Origin: Arthrobacter sp. Edens01
GTDB taxonomy: Bacteria; Actinomycetota; Actinomycetes; Actinomycetales; Micrococcaceae
NCBI RefSeq assembly: GCF_001307035.1
Contig: NZ_LKIU01000006.1
Coordinates: 26,813-90,812 of the forward strand
Reading direction: 5' to 3'
DNA length: 64,000 nt
Shown here: piece after piece, positions 52,002 to 59,915 of the stretch
How the letters are laid out: every line of letters begins with the position of its first letter
How positions within the stretch are numbered: position 1 is the first letter of the stretch
The notes under the pieces: model-generated
Database searches by the model: none
Told to the model about the DNA's origin: nothing
Seen by the model: only the letters and a program-made list of their open reading frames with translations
Translations under genes and position numbers: made by a program

Positions 52002-52970
52002 CTAGATCCAGCCTGCCTTGTGCGCCTTGATCCCGGCCTGGAAGCGGCTCTCCGCCTTGAGTTCCTCGAGCATCCAGGCGATGTGCCGCCGGCATGTCCG
52101 GACGCTGATGCCAACGCGGCGGGCAATGACCTCGTCCGAATGCCCGGCGGCGAGACCGGCCAGGACGGAGCGCTGTGTGCTGTTGAGGCCCGCCTTGCTC
52201 GGATCCTCCTCCATAAAGGGCTCCGCCAGGCTCCAGGCAAACTCGAAAAGCTTGGTAAACAGGCCAATGAGGTTCGGGTCCCTGATCACCAGGCCTGCCC
52301 GGTCGTAGGTATGCAGCTGGCGGGCCACCACTGCCACTTTGTCATCGAAGATGAGCGTGCGCAGCGGAACGTACGGCAGGGTGCGGAACTCTCCGCCCGC
52401 TTCGGTGATGCGTTCAACGGCCTTGCAGGTGGGGACGTGGTCCCGGGTGCTGGAATGGTAGAGGGTCTGCCGCCGGACTCCGGCCCTGAGCAGGTCCAGG
52501 TCCTTCTGTACGCTTTCTTCCTGGAAGTCGGCGTTTGAGCCCTGGCCCGGCCTGGCGATCAGCACGCTCTCCGACGCAGAGCGCCCGTACTCGATGAGGA
52601 CCCGCTGAACCTGCTCGGGATCTTCAAGCACTTCGACAGACGCGTCCGCAGCCACCTGCCGCCGGGCCTCAGTGAATGTTGGTACCAGGCCCGCCAGCTC
52701 CCGCCGCTTCGCTCCGATGCGGGCGCGGAGCTCCAGCAGGGCGCGCTCGTCCGGGTCCACCAGTTCAGCAAGTGCGACGTCGGGGGAGACTGCCGTGTAG
52801 ACGGGAGTTTCAGAGCCCTCCACGAAGAGTAGGCAGCGGGAACGCAGCTCATCCACTGCCCGGTCAATTGCGCGCGTGGTGTAGCCCAGTGCGTCCGACG
52901 CTTCGGCAGGGGTCCAACCCGGATGAGAGACCGCATAGCGGTACACCTCAACCGACACCTGATCGAGCAA
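52002..52970 (-). CDS. TrmB/LuxR-type transcriptional regulator of the peptide-like locus
   Basis: 322 aa. N-terminal winged helix of TrmB type (VYRYAVSHPGWTPAEASDALGYTTRAIDRAVDELRSRCLL, quoted in parts), a central PLD-like ligand domain and a C-terminal LuxR/GerE HTH (GLAAGHSDEVIARRVGISVRTCRRHIAWMLEELKAES, quoted in parts). TTG start with GAGGAGGAAAC directly upstream. Divergent from the 16-codon ORF and the SpaB_C gene, so it is the likely local regulator. Such two-HTH regulators are common beside actinobacterial peptide gene clusters; the ligand is unknown and could be the peptide product. Confidence 0.82.
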   Translation of the reverse strand: MLDQVSVEVYRYAVSHPGWTPAEASDALGYTTRAIDRAVDELRSRCLLFVEGSETPVYTAVSPDVALAELVDPDERALLELRARIGAKRRELAGLVPTFTEARRQVAADASVEVLEDPEQVQRVLIEYGRSASESVLIARPGQGSNADFQEESVQKDLDLLRAGVRRQTLYHSSTRDHVPTCKAVERITEAGGEFRTLPYVPLRTLIFDDKVAVVARQLHTYDRAGLVIRDPNLIGLFTKLFEFAWSLAEPFMEEDPSKAGLNSTQRSVLAGLAAGHSDEVIARRVGISVRTCRRHIAWMLEELKAESRFQAGIKAHKAGWI

Positions 52971-53101
52971 GTTTCCTCCTCAAACTGCAAAGCTGGGCAC
53001 AGCTGCCCGCGTGCTTGGCAGGCTACCGGCGTCCGGGTGCTGTCAGCCTCGGGGGCAAGGTGTTTCGGCCAAAAATTGGAACCCGAAGAGCATGACATGA
53101 C

Positions 53102-53149
53102 AGGTTAATGCCATTCTCCACCTTAACCCGGTAGTTCGGTACCCGAACT
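53102..53149. promoter_or_regulatory. Two inverted repeats in the divergent promoter region
   Basis: AGTTCGG-TAC-CCGAACT at 53133-53149 is a perfect 7-3-7 palindrome, and GGTTAA/TTAACC at 53103-53128 is a second inverted repeat with 14 nt between. They lie 130 to 190 nt upstream of the 16-codon ORF and 160 nt from the regulator start. The rest of 52971-53342 has no gene I can support; a small CGGCTG/CAGCCG hairpin is at 53302-53319. Operator role is inferred from position. Confidence 0.55.
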
Positions 53150-53342
53150 GGCCAAATCCGCTCACCAGCGCGCCAGTAAGGCCCTCTTCCCAAGAACTAA
53201 GACGACGTCCGGGGCACTAAGCGGACATGACAGGAAGCTGAAATTGGGAACGGTGGACACGCCCGTTGGGCCCGGGGGAAGCTTTCGGAGTCAAACACGG
53301 CCGGCTGTGCAACCAGCCGAAACAAAAAGAGGGGATACGACC

Positions 53343-53393
53343 ATGAAGAAGGTAACTGCACCGGTTTCCATCAAGAGCTGGGAATGGTTCTGA
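53343..53393 (+). CDS. Tiny ORF, candidate peptide precursor ending SWEWF
   Basis: 16 codons: MKKVTAPVSIKSWEWF and a TGA. It is too short for normal gene calling, but the SD AGAGGGG ends eight bases before the ATG, the best ribosome-binding site in the region. It precedes a SpaB_C-type modification protein by 95 nt, which fits a RiPP (ribosomal peptide) precursor or a pheromone, with the basic start as leader and the aromatic end as core. A short hairpin at 53399-53415 after the stop could reduce readthrough and set precursor excess. The alternative is an attenuator leader peptide sensing charged tRNA-Trp, or chance. Confidence 0.5.
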   Translation: MKKVTAPVSIKSWEWF

Positions 53394-53488
53394 TCTAGTC
53401 CCCTCACATGGGGGATGAACCAACCAGCAACACCCATATAGACCCGCCCCAGCGGTGGTAACCAGACTTAAACCGGAGGAAGAACGCC

Positions 53489-54448
53489 ATGAGCCAGCTA
53501 ACAGCAGTTCGAAACGCCTCGCGAACTAATGCAAGCACTCATTGGTGGACACTATCCATCTATACCGGTGGCTTCGATGTAGCGGACGGCATCATTGGAG
53601 AACTGGTTACCCCGCTGGCGGCGCAGGCACAGCTGTGGGGGGCGCAGCGGTGGTTCTACACCCGCTGCTCTGAGCCTGCGAATGCACATGTACGGATGAA
53701 GGTCCTTGCGTCACAGGAGACGCTGGACCGGCTTAAGTCCCTGCTGGTGGCTCTCCAGGAGCAGGCCAGCGGAGTTATCGGGCACCTGAGCGTGACGCAC
53801 TCCTTTGGAGACCCGGCCTGTGACCGGCTCAGCCCGGGCGGCGCGGATCCGCAGGATCCGCGCGTAGAAGCCGACCTTGCCAAATACGGCGGCGTGGAAG
53901 GCCTCGCGCTTGCAGAGGAAGTCTTTGAGCTCTCCTCGGATCTGGGCACCTGGGCTACGGCGCGTTTCCCAAAGGTGCAAAACAGGTGGGCACTCGGCTC
54001 CCTGCTGCTCTTTGATTCGGCGCGCAGCATGATGAAGGGCCCGCGGGCCTCGAGCTGGCCCGACCGCCGCCGGCTCTCCTGGGATTACTACTGGGACAGC
54101 CACCTTCGCAGCTGCACCGCCGGCTTTGGCCCGCGTGCTGCCAGCGTTCGGCAGGCCATGACGGTCCAGGTGGGAGCAAAGGTTATGCCCACCCACCGCC
54201 TGATGGCTGCCACGGCAGCTGAGTCCGCAGTGGAAAACTGGCGCCGCCGCTGGTTCCGCACCATGGACACCTACCTCTATCGGGCAGACAAGGCCCGTGT
54301 CAGCCGCAGTGCACAGCACTTGACGGTTTACCAGGCGCACATGCTGCTCAACCGGCTGGGGCTCTCGCTGCGGGAAGAAGCAGCAATGGGTCTCTACGCC
54401 AGGACGTGGAGCACGGAGCGCGAAGCAATGCTCCTGGATAAGCACTAA
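53489..54448 (+). CDS. Stand-alone SpaB_C / thiopeptide-type bacteriocin biosynthesis domain protein
   Basis: 319 aa. Matches the C-terminal domain of LanB-type lantibiotic dehydratases (TIGR03891-like) from memory: WWTLSIYTGGFDVADGIIGE, QRWFYTRCSEPANAHVRMKV for the usual WFfiRY-x-HLRLR block, and AKYGGVEGLALAEEVFELSS for the usual RYGG-x-LF-x-S block. The domain in LanB proteins performs glutamate elimination; alone, it may cooperate with another enzyme or act in tRNA-dependent peptide extension. No glutamylation (LanB N-terminal) domain, cyclase or YcaO gene is present. SD GGAGGA precedes the ATG. Confidence 0.8.
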   Translation: MSQLTAVRNASRTNASTHWWTLSIYTGGFDVADGIIGELVTPLAAQAQLWGAQRWFYTRCSEPANAHVRMKVLASQETLDRLKSLLVALQEQASGVIGHLSVTHSFGDPACDRLSPGGADPQDPRVEADLAKYGGVEGLALAEEVFELSSDLGTWATARFPKVQNRWALGSLLLFDSARSMMKGPRASSWPDRRRLSWDYYWDSHLRSCTAGFGPRAASVRQAMTVQVGAKVMPTHRLMAATAAESAVENWRRRWFRTMDTYLYRADKARVSRSAQHLTVYQAHMLLNRLGLSLREEAAMGLYARTWSTEREAMLLDKH

Positions 54449-54499
54449 CGCTCCCGGATGGCCCGGGATGAAGTCTTCAAGAAGAAGGAGGCCGACGTA

Positions 54500-54691
54500 G
54501 TGTCACAAAGGAATGAAGTGGTTCTGGCCGCTGACGACAAAGACCTTGGAACGGTCCTCGGCTGCGACGAAGGAACGGTCGAGGATATGCGGGGCATGGG
54601 CTACGTTGAGTCCCGCGGGGAGCTTTGGAGTGTGGGGCCTGCCAGGGACTACCTTCGGGATGCGGCGTGGGCCGACTGTCTGTGGGAATAG
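54500..54691 (+). CDS. 63-aa ORF following the SpaB_C gene, possibly winged-helix-like
   Basis: GTG start with AAGGAGG eight bases upstream; an upstream in-frame ATG at 54458 lacks an SD. The product includes LGTVLGCDEGTVEDMRGMGY followed by VESRGELW, a pattern that could be a small helix-turn-helix with a wing, and ends AAWADCLWE. RiPP recognition elements are also small winged helices, so a leader-binding role is possible but speculative. It is the last gene before the terminator. Confidence 0.5.
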   Translation: MSQRNEVVLAADDKDLGTVLGCDEGTVEDMRGMGYVESRGELWSVGPARDYLRDAAWADCLWE

Positions 54692-54829
54692 CTTCCTGCC
54701 CGTGGCAGCAGCGCCGTTCGGCTGCGAAGGTGCGCCGGACCCCAATGCGCGATTGATGAGACTCCGCCCCGTGAACCGCTCCGCCCAAGGAGCCTGGCCG
54801 TCGGGACGGTAAGGGGAATTGACGTCCCC

Positions 54830-54880
54830 GCAAAGGACGGATCTGCCTGTGTCCCCCCTACAGGCAGATCCGTCCTTTGC
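54830..54880. terminator. Strong inverted-repeat terminator closing the peptide-like locus
   Basis: Perfect 21-bp stem (arms 54830-54850 and 54860-54880) with a 9-nt loop. Between the small ORF and the catalase gene (54692-54998) there is otherwise no gene; the catalase promoter probably lies near TATGGT at 54938-54943, with TACCC/GGGTA repeats around it. Confidence 0.85.
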
Positions 54881-54998
54881 CATGTCCGGCGGCACACCGG
54901 GCTGTGTCGATGTTAAGTACCCTTACTAATTTTTGGGTATGGTGTTGATGGAGCTGCGCTCCCGGCGCGGCAAGCAAGTTCCACCAGATGGAGGCCAT

Positions 54999-57221
54999 AT
55001 GTCAGATCAGAGCACATCAGCCAACGGACTTCCGATCCCCGGTGCCCCGGCACCGCAGCCACCTTCACTCTCCGAACCGACGGAACCGCACGATCCCCTT
55101 CCGCCCAAGCCGGACCAGGACGGTCCGGAAACCGTGTCCCCCACCGGGGTTCCCACCGGGGCGCCGAAGACGTCCAACGCCCAGTCCGGGCGTTACCTGA
55201 CCACCGCCCAGGGTGCCCGCCTGCGGGATACGGACCATTCGCTCAAGGCCGGGCCCCGCGGACCCGTGCTGCTCCAGGACCATCACCTGCGCGAGAAAAT
55301 CACCCACTTCGACCATGAGCGCATTCCCGAGCGGGTAGTCCATGCTCGCGGCGCAGCCGCCCATGGCGTGTTCGTGGCCAACGGCGCTGCGGAAGGCATC
55401 ACCCGGGCAGGTTTCCTCGCCCGGGACGCCCAGACTCCGGTCTTTGTCCGCTTCTCCACTGTGCTGGGTTCGCGCGGGTCCGCTGACACCGTGCGCGATA
55501 CGCGCGGCTTCGCCACCAAGTTCTACACGGATGAAGGAACCTTCGATCTGGTGGGCAACAACATCCCGGTGTTTTTCATCCAGGACGCCATCAAGTTCCC
55601 GGACGTCATTCATGCCGGCAAGCCGCATCCCGACCGTGAAATCCCGCAGGCGCAGAGCGCGCACGATACCTTCTGGGACTTCGTCTCGCTGCACACCGAG
55701 GCCCAGCATCATGCCATCTGGAACATGTCCGACCGCGGTATTCCGCGCTCCTACCGGACCATGGAGGGATTCGGCGTCCACACCTTCCGGCTTGTCAACG
55801 CCAAGGGCGAGACCTCGCTGGTGAAGTTCCACTGGAAGCCCCGGCTGGGAGTGCATTCCCTGGTCTGGGAAGAGGCGCAGATTATCAACGGCATGGATCC
55901 CGACTTCCACCGCCGCGATCTGGCAGACGCCATCGAAGCCGGTGCGTACCCCGAATGGGATCTTGGGGTGCAGGTCTTCCCGGATACAGAGGATGAGATG
56001 TTCGAGGGCATCGACCTGCTGGATCCGACCAAGATCGTCCCCGAGGAACTGGCCCCGGTGCAGATCATCGGCACCATGACGCTGAACCGGAACGTGACCA
56101 ACTTCTTCGCCGAAACGGAGCAGGTAGCCTTCCACCCCGGACATCTGGTTCCCGGCATTGATGTGACGAACGATCCGCTGCTCCAGGGGCGCCTGTTTTC
56201 CTACATCGACACACAGCTCACCCGCCTTGGCGGACCGAACTTCGCGCAGATCCCCATCAACCGCCCGCACGCGCCGGTCAATGACATGCACAGGGACGGA
56301 TTCCACCAGGATGCCGTGCACAGCGGAGTGGCCCCGTACCAGCCCAATTCACTGGATGGCGGCTGTCCGTTCCTTGCAGGAGCGGACATGGGTGCGTTCA
56401 TCGACGTGCCTGCCCCGGTGGCAAAGTCCCGGAAGGTGCGGGAGAACCCGGCAACCTTTGATGACCACTACAGCCAGCCGCGTCAGTTCTTCCGCTCGCT
56501 GACTCCGGTGGAGCAGGACCACGTGATCCAGGCGTACACGTTTGAGCTTGGCAAGTGCTACGAGGAGAACATCAAGGTCCGGCAGCTGCAGGCGCTCGCT
56601 AACATCGACGAGCGGCTGTGTGCTGAGGTGGCGGCCGGACTCGGCCTGCCCGCGCCTGCGCCCACCGTGAAGGTGGAGGACACCGACCCCAGTCCGGCAC
56701 TTCAGCAGGTCGGCGGAACCTGGCCGGTTGACGGCCGGATCATCGGGATCCTGGCCGACGACACCACGGACCTGGCCGCCCTGGCCCGGGTACGCGCCGC
56801 TGTGGACGCGGCGGACATGGTGCCACTGGTCATTGCGCCCCAGGGTGGAATGCTCGGCGGCCAGGTGCCCGTACAGCGCACGTACCTGACCGCGAGGTCT
56901 ACTGAGTTCGACGCCGTGATCGTCGCCGGATCCGGTGAATACGGCACCGATGCGGTGGACAGCCTGGACGCCAAGGCAGGCAATCCCGCCGGGCACCCGG
57001 CCATCGATCCCCGGGTGGCCATTCTGCTGACTGAGGCCTACCGTCACTCCAAGGCCATAGGTGCCTGGGGCAGCGGAACCGGCGTCATCGGTGCCTCCGG
57101 AATCCCCGGCGATGCTCCCGGCGTCCTGGCGGAGTCCCCGGAGGACATTGTTCCCGGCCTGATCACCCTGCTGGGCCAGCACCGGGTGTGGGAGCGTTTC
57201 CCGCTCGCCGCGGCCTCCTAG
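54999..57221 (+). CDS. katE: Large-subunit (clade 2) heme catalase, KatE/HPII-like
   Basis: 740 aa, long for catalases and right for clade 2. Catalytic histidine in RVVHARGAAAHGVF, asparagine in DLVGNNIPVFF, proximal tyrosine in LFSYIDTQLTRLG. The C-terminal flavodoxin/DJ-1-like domain (GRIIGILADDTTDL onward, from about residue 580) is typical of this clade. A Pro-rich 60-residue N-terminal extension is disordered. Start is the ATG behind GGAGG; a longer frame upstream lacks an SD. It breaks down hydrogen peroxide in the cytoplasm. Confidence 0.93.
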   Translation: MSDQSTSANGLPIPGAPAPQPPSLSEPTEPHDPLPPKPDQDGPETVSPTGVPTGAPKTSNAQSGRYLTTAQGARLRDTDHSLKAGPRGPVLLQDHHLREKITHFDHERIPERVVHARGAAAHGVFVANGAAEGITRAGFLARDAQTPVFVRFSTVLGSRGSADTVRDTRGFATKFYTDEGTFDLVGNNIPVFFIQDAIKFPDVIHAGKPHPDREIPQAQSAHDTFWDFVSLHTEAQHHAIWNMSDRGIPRSYRTMEGFGVHTFRLVNAKGETSLVKFHWKPRLGVHSLVWEEAQIINGMDPDFHRRDLADAIEAGAYPEWDLGVQVFPDTEDEMFEGIDLLDPTKIVPEELAPVQIIGTMTLNRNVTNFFAETEQVAFHPGHLVPGIDVTNDPLLQGRLFSYIDTQLTRLGGPNFAQIPINRPHAPVNDMHRDGFHQDAVHSGVAPYQPNSLDGGCPFLAGADMGAFIDVPAPVAKSRKVRENPATFDDHYSQPRQFFRSLTPVEQDHVIQAYTFELGKCYEENIKVRQLQALANIDERLCAEVAAGLGLPAPAPTVKVEDTDPSPALQQVGGTWPVDGRIIGILADDTTDLAALARVRAAVDAADMVPLVIAPQGGMLGGQVPVQRTYLTARSTEFDAVIVAGSGEYGTDAVDSLDAKAGNPAGHPAIDPRVAILLTEAYRHSKAIGAWGSGTGVIGASGIPGDAPGVLAESPEDIVPGLITLLGQHRVWERFPLAAAS

Positions 57222-57243
57222 GCGGATAGGTTCCGCCTGTAGG

Positions 57244-57295
57244 ACAAAACAGCGGGCCTGGAGCAGTGAAAGCTGCTCCAGGCCCGCTGTTTTGT
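57244..57295. terminator. Bidirectional terminator after katE
   Basis: Perfect 23-bp stem with a 6-nt loop TGAAAG and T-rich right end (TGTTTTGT). It separates convergent katE and the small winged-helix gene. Confidence 0.9.
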
Positions 57296-57309
57296 TGCCG
57301 GACGGGGTT

Positions 57310-57729
57310 TTAGGCCGGCTCGGGGCTGTCGGTACTTATGGACTGAATCAGCTTGTGGAGCCCCTTGCGCAGTTCGGTTTCCCCGGCCCGGGAATCGCAC
57401 TGCTGCCTGACGCGTGCGAGTTCTTCCACCACCGCGGTCCCCGAGGCGGTTCGGGACCATCTGCCGGGACGGCGCGGGCGGGCGTAGCCGGCCTGATGCA
57501 GGGAGGCCAGAGCGAAGGAAGCCTCGTCGAGGCTCAAATGTGTCAGGGAGGCGGCTCTTGCGGCCGGCATTCCGGGAGCTGAGAGTACCTTCAGCACGCG
57601 GACTGAGTTTTCCGTGAGTGAGAGCTCGGCGAGAAACAGGCGCGTGGCTTCAGCAGACAGCTGGGCCGCTGCGCCAAGGAGCAACACGAGTCCCCCGGGA
57701 ATGGGGGCCGGGGGAGAATCATTGGCCAA
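57310..57729 (-). CDS. MarR-like winged-helix protein
   Basis: 139 aa from a TTG that follows AGGGTGG; a GTG 57 bases upstream is in frame but has no SD and overlaps the zinc-ribbon gene more. The protein has the MarR/wHTH pattern LTENSVRVLKVLSAPGMPAARAASLTHLSLDEASFALASLHQAGYARPRR (quoted in parts). The TTG overlaps the end of the zinc-ribbon gene, suggesting coupled translation. DNA target unknown. Confidence 0.6.
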   Translation of the reverse strand: MANDSPPAPIPGGLVLLLGAAAQLSAEATRLFLAELSLTENSVRVLKVLSAPGMPAARAASLTHLSLDEASFALASLHQAGYARPRRPGRWSRTASGTAVVEELARVRQQCDSRAGETELRKGLHKLIQSISTDSPEPA

Positions 57730-57910
57730 CGCGCCACCCTGGGGGTGCCCAGCCAGCCGGAACCTCGTGGCCGGCGAACGTTTCACAGGCAGAACAGGTG
57801 TAACTTACAACACCGGGTCCGTCTTGGGTCGGGGCGGTGTAGAACTCGTAAATCAGGTAATCGTCAACGCCGCAATGGTGGCAGATCGGCAAATGCGCCG
57901 GTAGGCCCAT
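57719..57910 (-). CDS. Small zinc-ribbon-like protein
   Basis: 63 aa from the ATG spaced six bases after GGAG. Two CxxC knuckles, ICHHCG and YTCSACETF, are 27 residues apart and likely bind zinc. Ends WAPPGWRVGQ. No known function. It overlaps the winged-helix gene by 11 nt, so the two are probably partners. Confidence 0.65.
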   Translation of the reverse strand: MGLPAHLPICHHCGVDDYLIYEFYTAPTQDGPGVVSYTCSACETFAGHEVPAGWAPPGWRVGQ

Positions 57911-58043
57911 CGATAACTCCATAGGGGTATGCAGAAGCCGTGGCCGCGTCTTGACCGTCTCCCGATATCGTAGTATCTAAGCTCAAACACGACAATCGTG
58001 GGCGCAGAGTGCGGTTCACTGGGCGGAAAAGGAACATTGCTCT

Positions 58044-58781
58044 ATGGACGATCTAAGGTCTGCGACTGCTACCGCGGCGCAGCTGCAGGATCTGCTGATC
58101 CACCACGAAGACGTCTTGGAATTCCTCCAGCATCTGGCGCGGCTGAGTGCGTCGTCGCTGTCCACCCGCGGCACGGTTTACTGCGGAATCACCCTGCAGC
58201 GTTCGCGCGGGCACAGCTACACCGTTGCCAGCAGCGAGAGCGTTGCGCTTGAAATGGACGAGATGCAGTACGCGTTCGATGACGGTCCGTGCCTTCACGC
58301 GCTGCGGATCCACGAAGCCATCTACGTCCCGGACACGGCGGCCGACGAGCGCTGGCCCGACTACATGAAGCACGTGGTTTCACAGGGTGTGCGGTCCATG
58401 TACGCCGTCCCGCTGGCCCTGGAAGGCCACGCCAGGGCGGCGCTGAACCTCTACTCCCGCTCCGCCAATACCTTTGATGAGGATTTCCAGCGGGTCGCCC
58501 GTGCCTACGCATCGGAAGCTTCCCAGGCCCTCCGGCTTGCGGTGCGGATGTCACAGCGGGCGTCAACCGTGGAGGATCTGCAGGCTGTCCTCCAGTCCCG
58601 CACGGACATTGACCTGGCCATCGGGATCATCATGGGGCAGAACCGCTGTTCCCAAAGCGAGGCGTTCGAGACCCTTAAGCGCGCCTCCAACAGCAGGAAC
58701 CTGAAGCTCAAGGTGCTGGCGGGGGAGATCGTGGCCAAGCTCAACGGGGCCCCTTCCCAGACACATTTCCAGCCCTCATGA
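58044..58781 (+). CDS. GAF and ANTAR domain protein (transcription antiterminator-like)
   Basis: 245 aa. GAF domain at roughly residues 30-165 (YAFDDGPCLHALRIHEAIYVPD) and ANTAR at the C-terminus (RTDIDLAIGIIMGQNRCSQSEAFETLKRASNSRNLKL, quoted in parts). ANTAR proteins bind RNA hairpins and prevent termination; the GAF domain senses a small ligand. This domain pair is typical of actinobacteria. Its stop overlaps the oxidoreductase start by ATGA, so the two are co-translated. Confidence 0.9.
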   Translation: MDDLRSATATAAQLQDLLIHHEDVLEFLQHLARLSASSLSTRGTVYCGITLQRSRGHSYTVASSESVALEMDEMQYAFDDGPCLHALRIHEAIYVPDTAADERWPDYMKHVVSQGVRSMYAVPLALEGHARAALNLYSRSANTFDEDFQRVARAYASEASQALRLAVRMSQRASTVEDLQAVLQSRTDIDLAIGIIMGQNRCSQSEAFETLKRASNSRNLKLKVLAGEIVAKLNGAPSQTHFQPS

Positions 58782-59830
58782 TCATTCCCGCCGACGCGGC
58801 TGGCCGCGCACCCCTGCGTACCGTTCTCTTCGGTTTTGGGCTGGGCGGACGGGTCTTCCATGCGCCCCTGCTTGAACAGGACGCCCGGTTCTCGCTGGAT
58901 GTGATCGTCACTTCGGATCCCGGGCGCGCGCGTGCCGCTTCCGCCGCGTATCCGGGCGCCGTCGTAGTCCCCTCTGCTGACGCGGCGCTCGCGCTGGCAG
59001 GAGGTCTTGACCTTGCCGTCATCAGCACGCCGCCTGCCACACATGCACCCCTCGCGCTCGCGGCACTGGATGCGGGCCTCAACGTGGTGGTGGACAAGCC
59101 GTTCGCCCATTCCCCCGAGGCCGCGGCAGAGATGATGGCCGCTGCAGCCGCCGGAGGGAAACTTCTCTCCGTGTTTCAGAACCGGCGCTGGGACGGTGAT
59201 TTCCTGACCCTGAAGGCACTGGTGGAACGTGGTGACCTGGGATCAGTGACCCGGTTTGAATCCCGGATGGAGTCCCATAAACCCGCCGTCACCAAGGCAT
59301 GGAAAAAGCAGGCCGGAGCAGCCGAGGGAGGCGGGATCCTCTTTGACCTTGGACCGCACCTGATCGACCAGGCGCTCCAGCTCTTCGGGCCGGCCGAGCC
59401 GGTCTGGGCCGAAGTGCATGCGCGGCGGGAAGCCGGTGGACCTGACGACGACGTCTTTGTGGTCCTCCGGCATGACTCCGGCGTGCTCTCACATCTGTGG
59501 ATGAATTCCCTGGCACCGCAGGCGGGGGAGCGGTTCCGCGTCACTGGAAGCAAAGCCGCCTGGACCAAGCGCGGAGTGGATCCGCAGGAAGCCCAGCTCG
59601 ACGCCGGACTGCGTCCCGGAGACGCAGGCTACGGTTCCGAGGACCCGGCGGCGTGGGGGCGGCTGGGGGTGGACGGCAGCACCGTTGCAGTGCCGACGGA
59701 ACCCGGCCGCTACCAGGACTACTACGCCGCAGTGGCCGCTGCGGTACAAGACGGAAAGCCAAACCCCGTGGACCCGGCGGATTCGCTGCGGGGGTTGGAA
59801 ATGATACGGCAAATCCACGCAGGACTGTGA
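58778..59830 (+). CDS. Gfo/Idh/MocA family oxidoreductase
   Basis: 350 aa. NAD-binding start LFGFGLGGRVFHAPLLEQD; EKP-like motif present as VVVDKPFAHSPE near residue 107; the catalytic-type histidine region LFDLGPHLIDQAL near residue 193. It oxidises or reduces a sugar or cyclitol; substrate unknown. The coupling with the ANTAR protein is unusual and suggests shared regulation. Confidence 0.9.
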   Translation: MIIPADAAGRAPLRTVLFGFGLGGRVFHAPLLEQDARFSLDVIVTSDPGRARAASAAYPGAVVVPSADAALALAGGLDLAVISTPPATHAPLALAALDAGLNVVVDKPFAHSPEAAAEMMAAAAAGGKLLSVFQNRRWDGDFLTLKALVERGDLGSVTRFESRMESHKPAVTKAWKKQAGAAEGGGILFDLGPHLIDQALQLFGPAEPVWAEVHARREAGGPDDDVFVVLRHDSGVLSHLWMNSLAPQAGERFRVTGSKAAWTKRGVDPQEAQLDAGLRPGDAGYGSEDPAAWGRLGVDGSTVAVPTEPGRYQDYYAAVAAAVQDGKPNPVDPADSLRGLEMIRQIHAGL

Positions 59831-59915
59831 TTCGCCAGTGGCCTGACGCGTAACGCCCCGGCATCAACGCGAGCGAAATCACGGTGTGGCAATCGTCTCG
59901 TTTAGCATTCTAGGA

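Noticed and set aside
53408-53461. Second tiny ORF (MGDEPTSNTHIDPPQRW) between the SWEWF ORF and the SpaB_C gene
   Set aside because: No SD before its ATG, and the ATG lies within the small hairpin; kept out of the annotation although it also ends in Trp.
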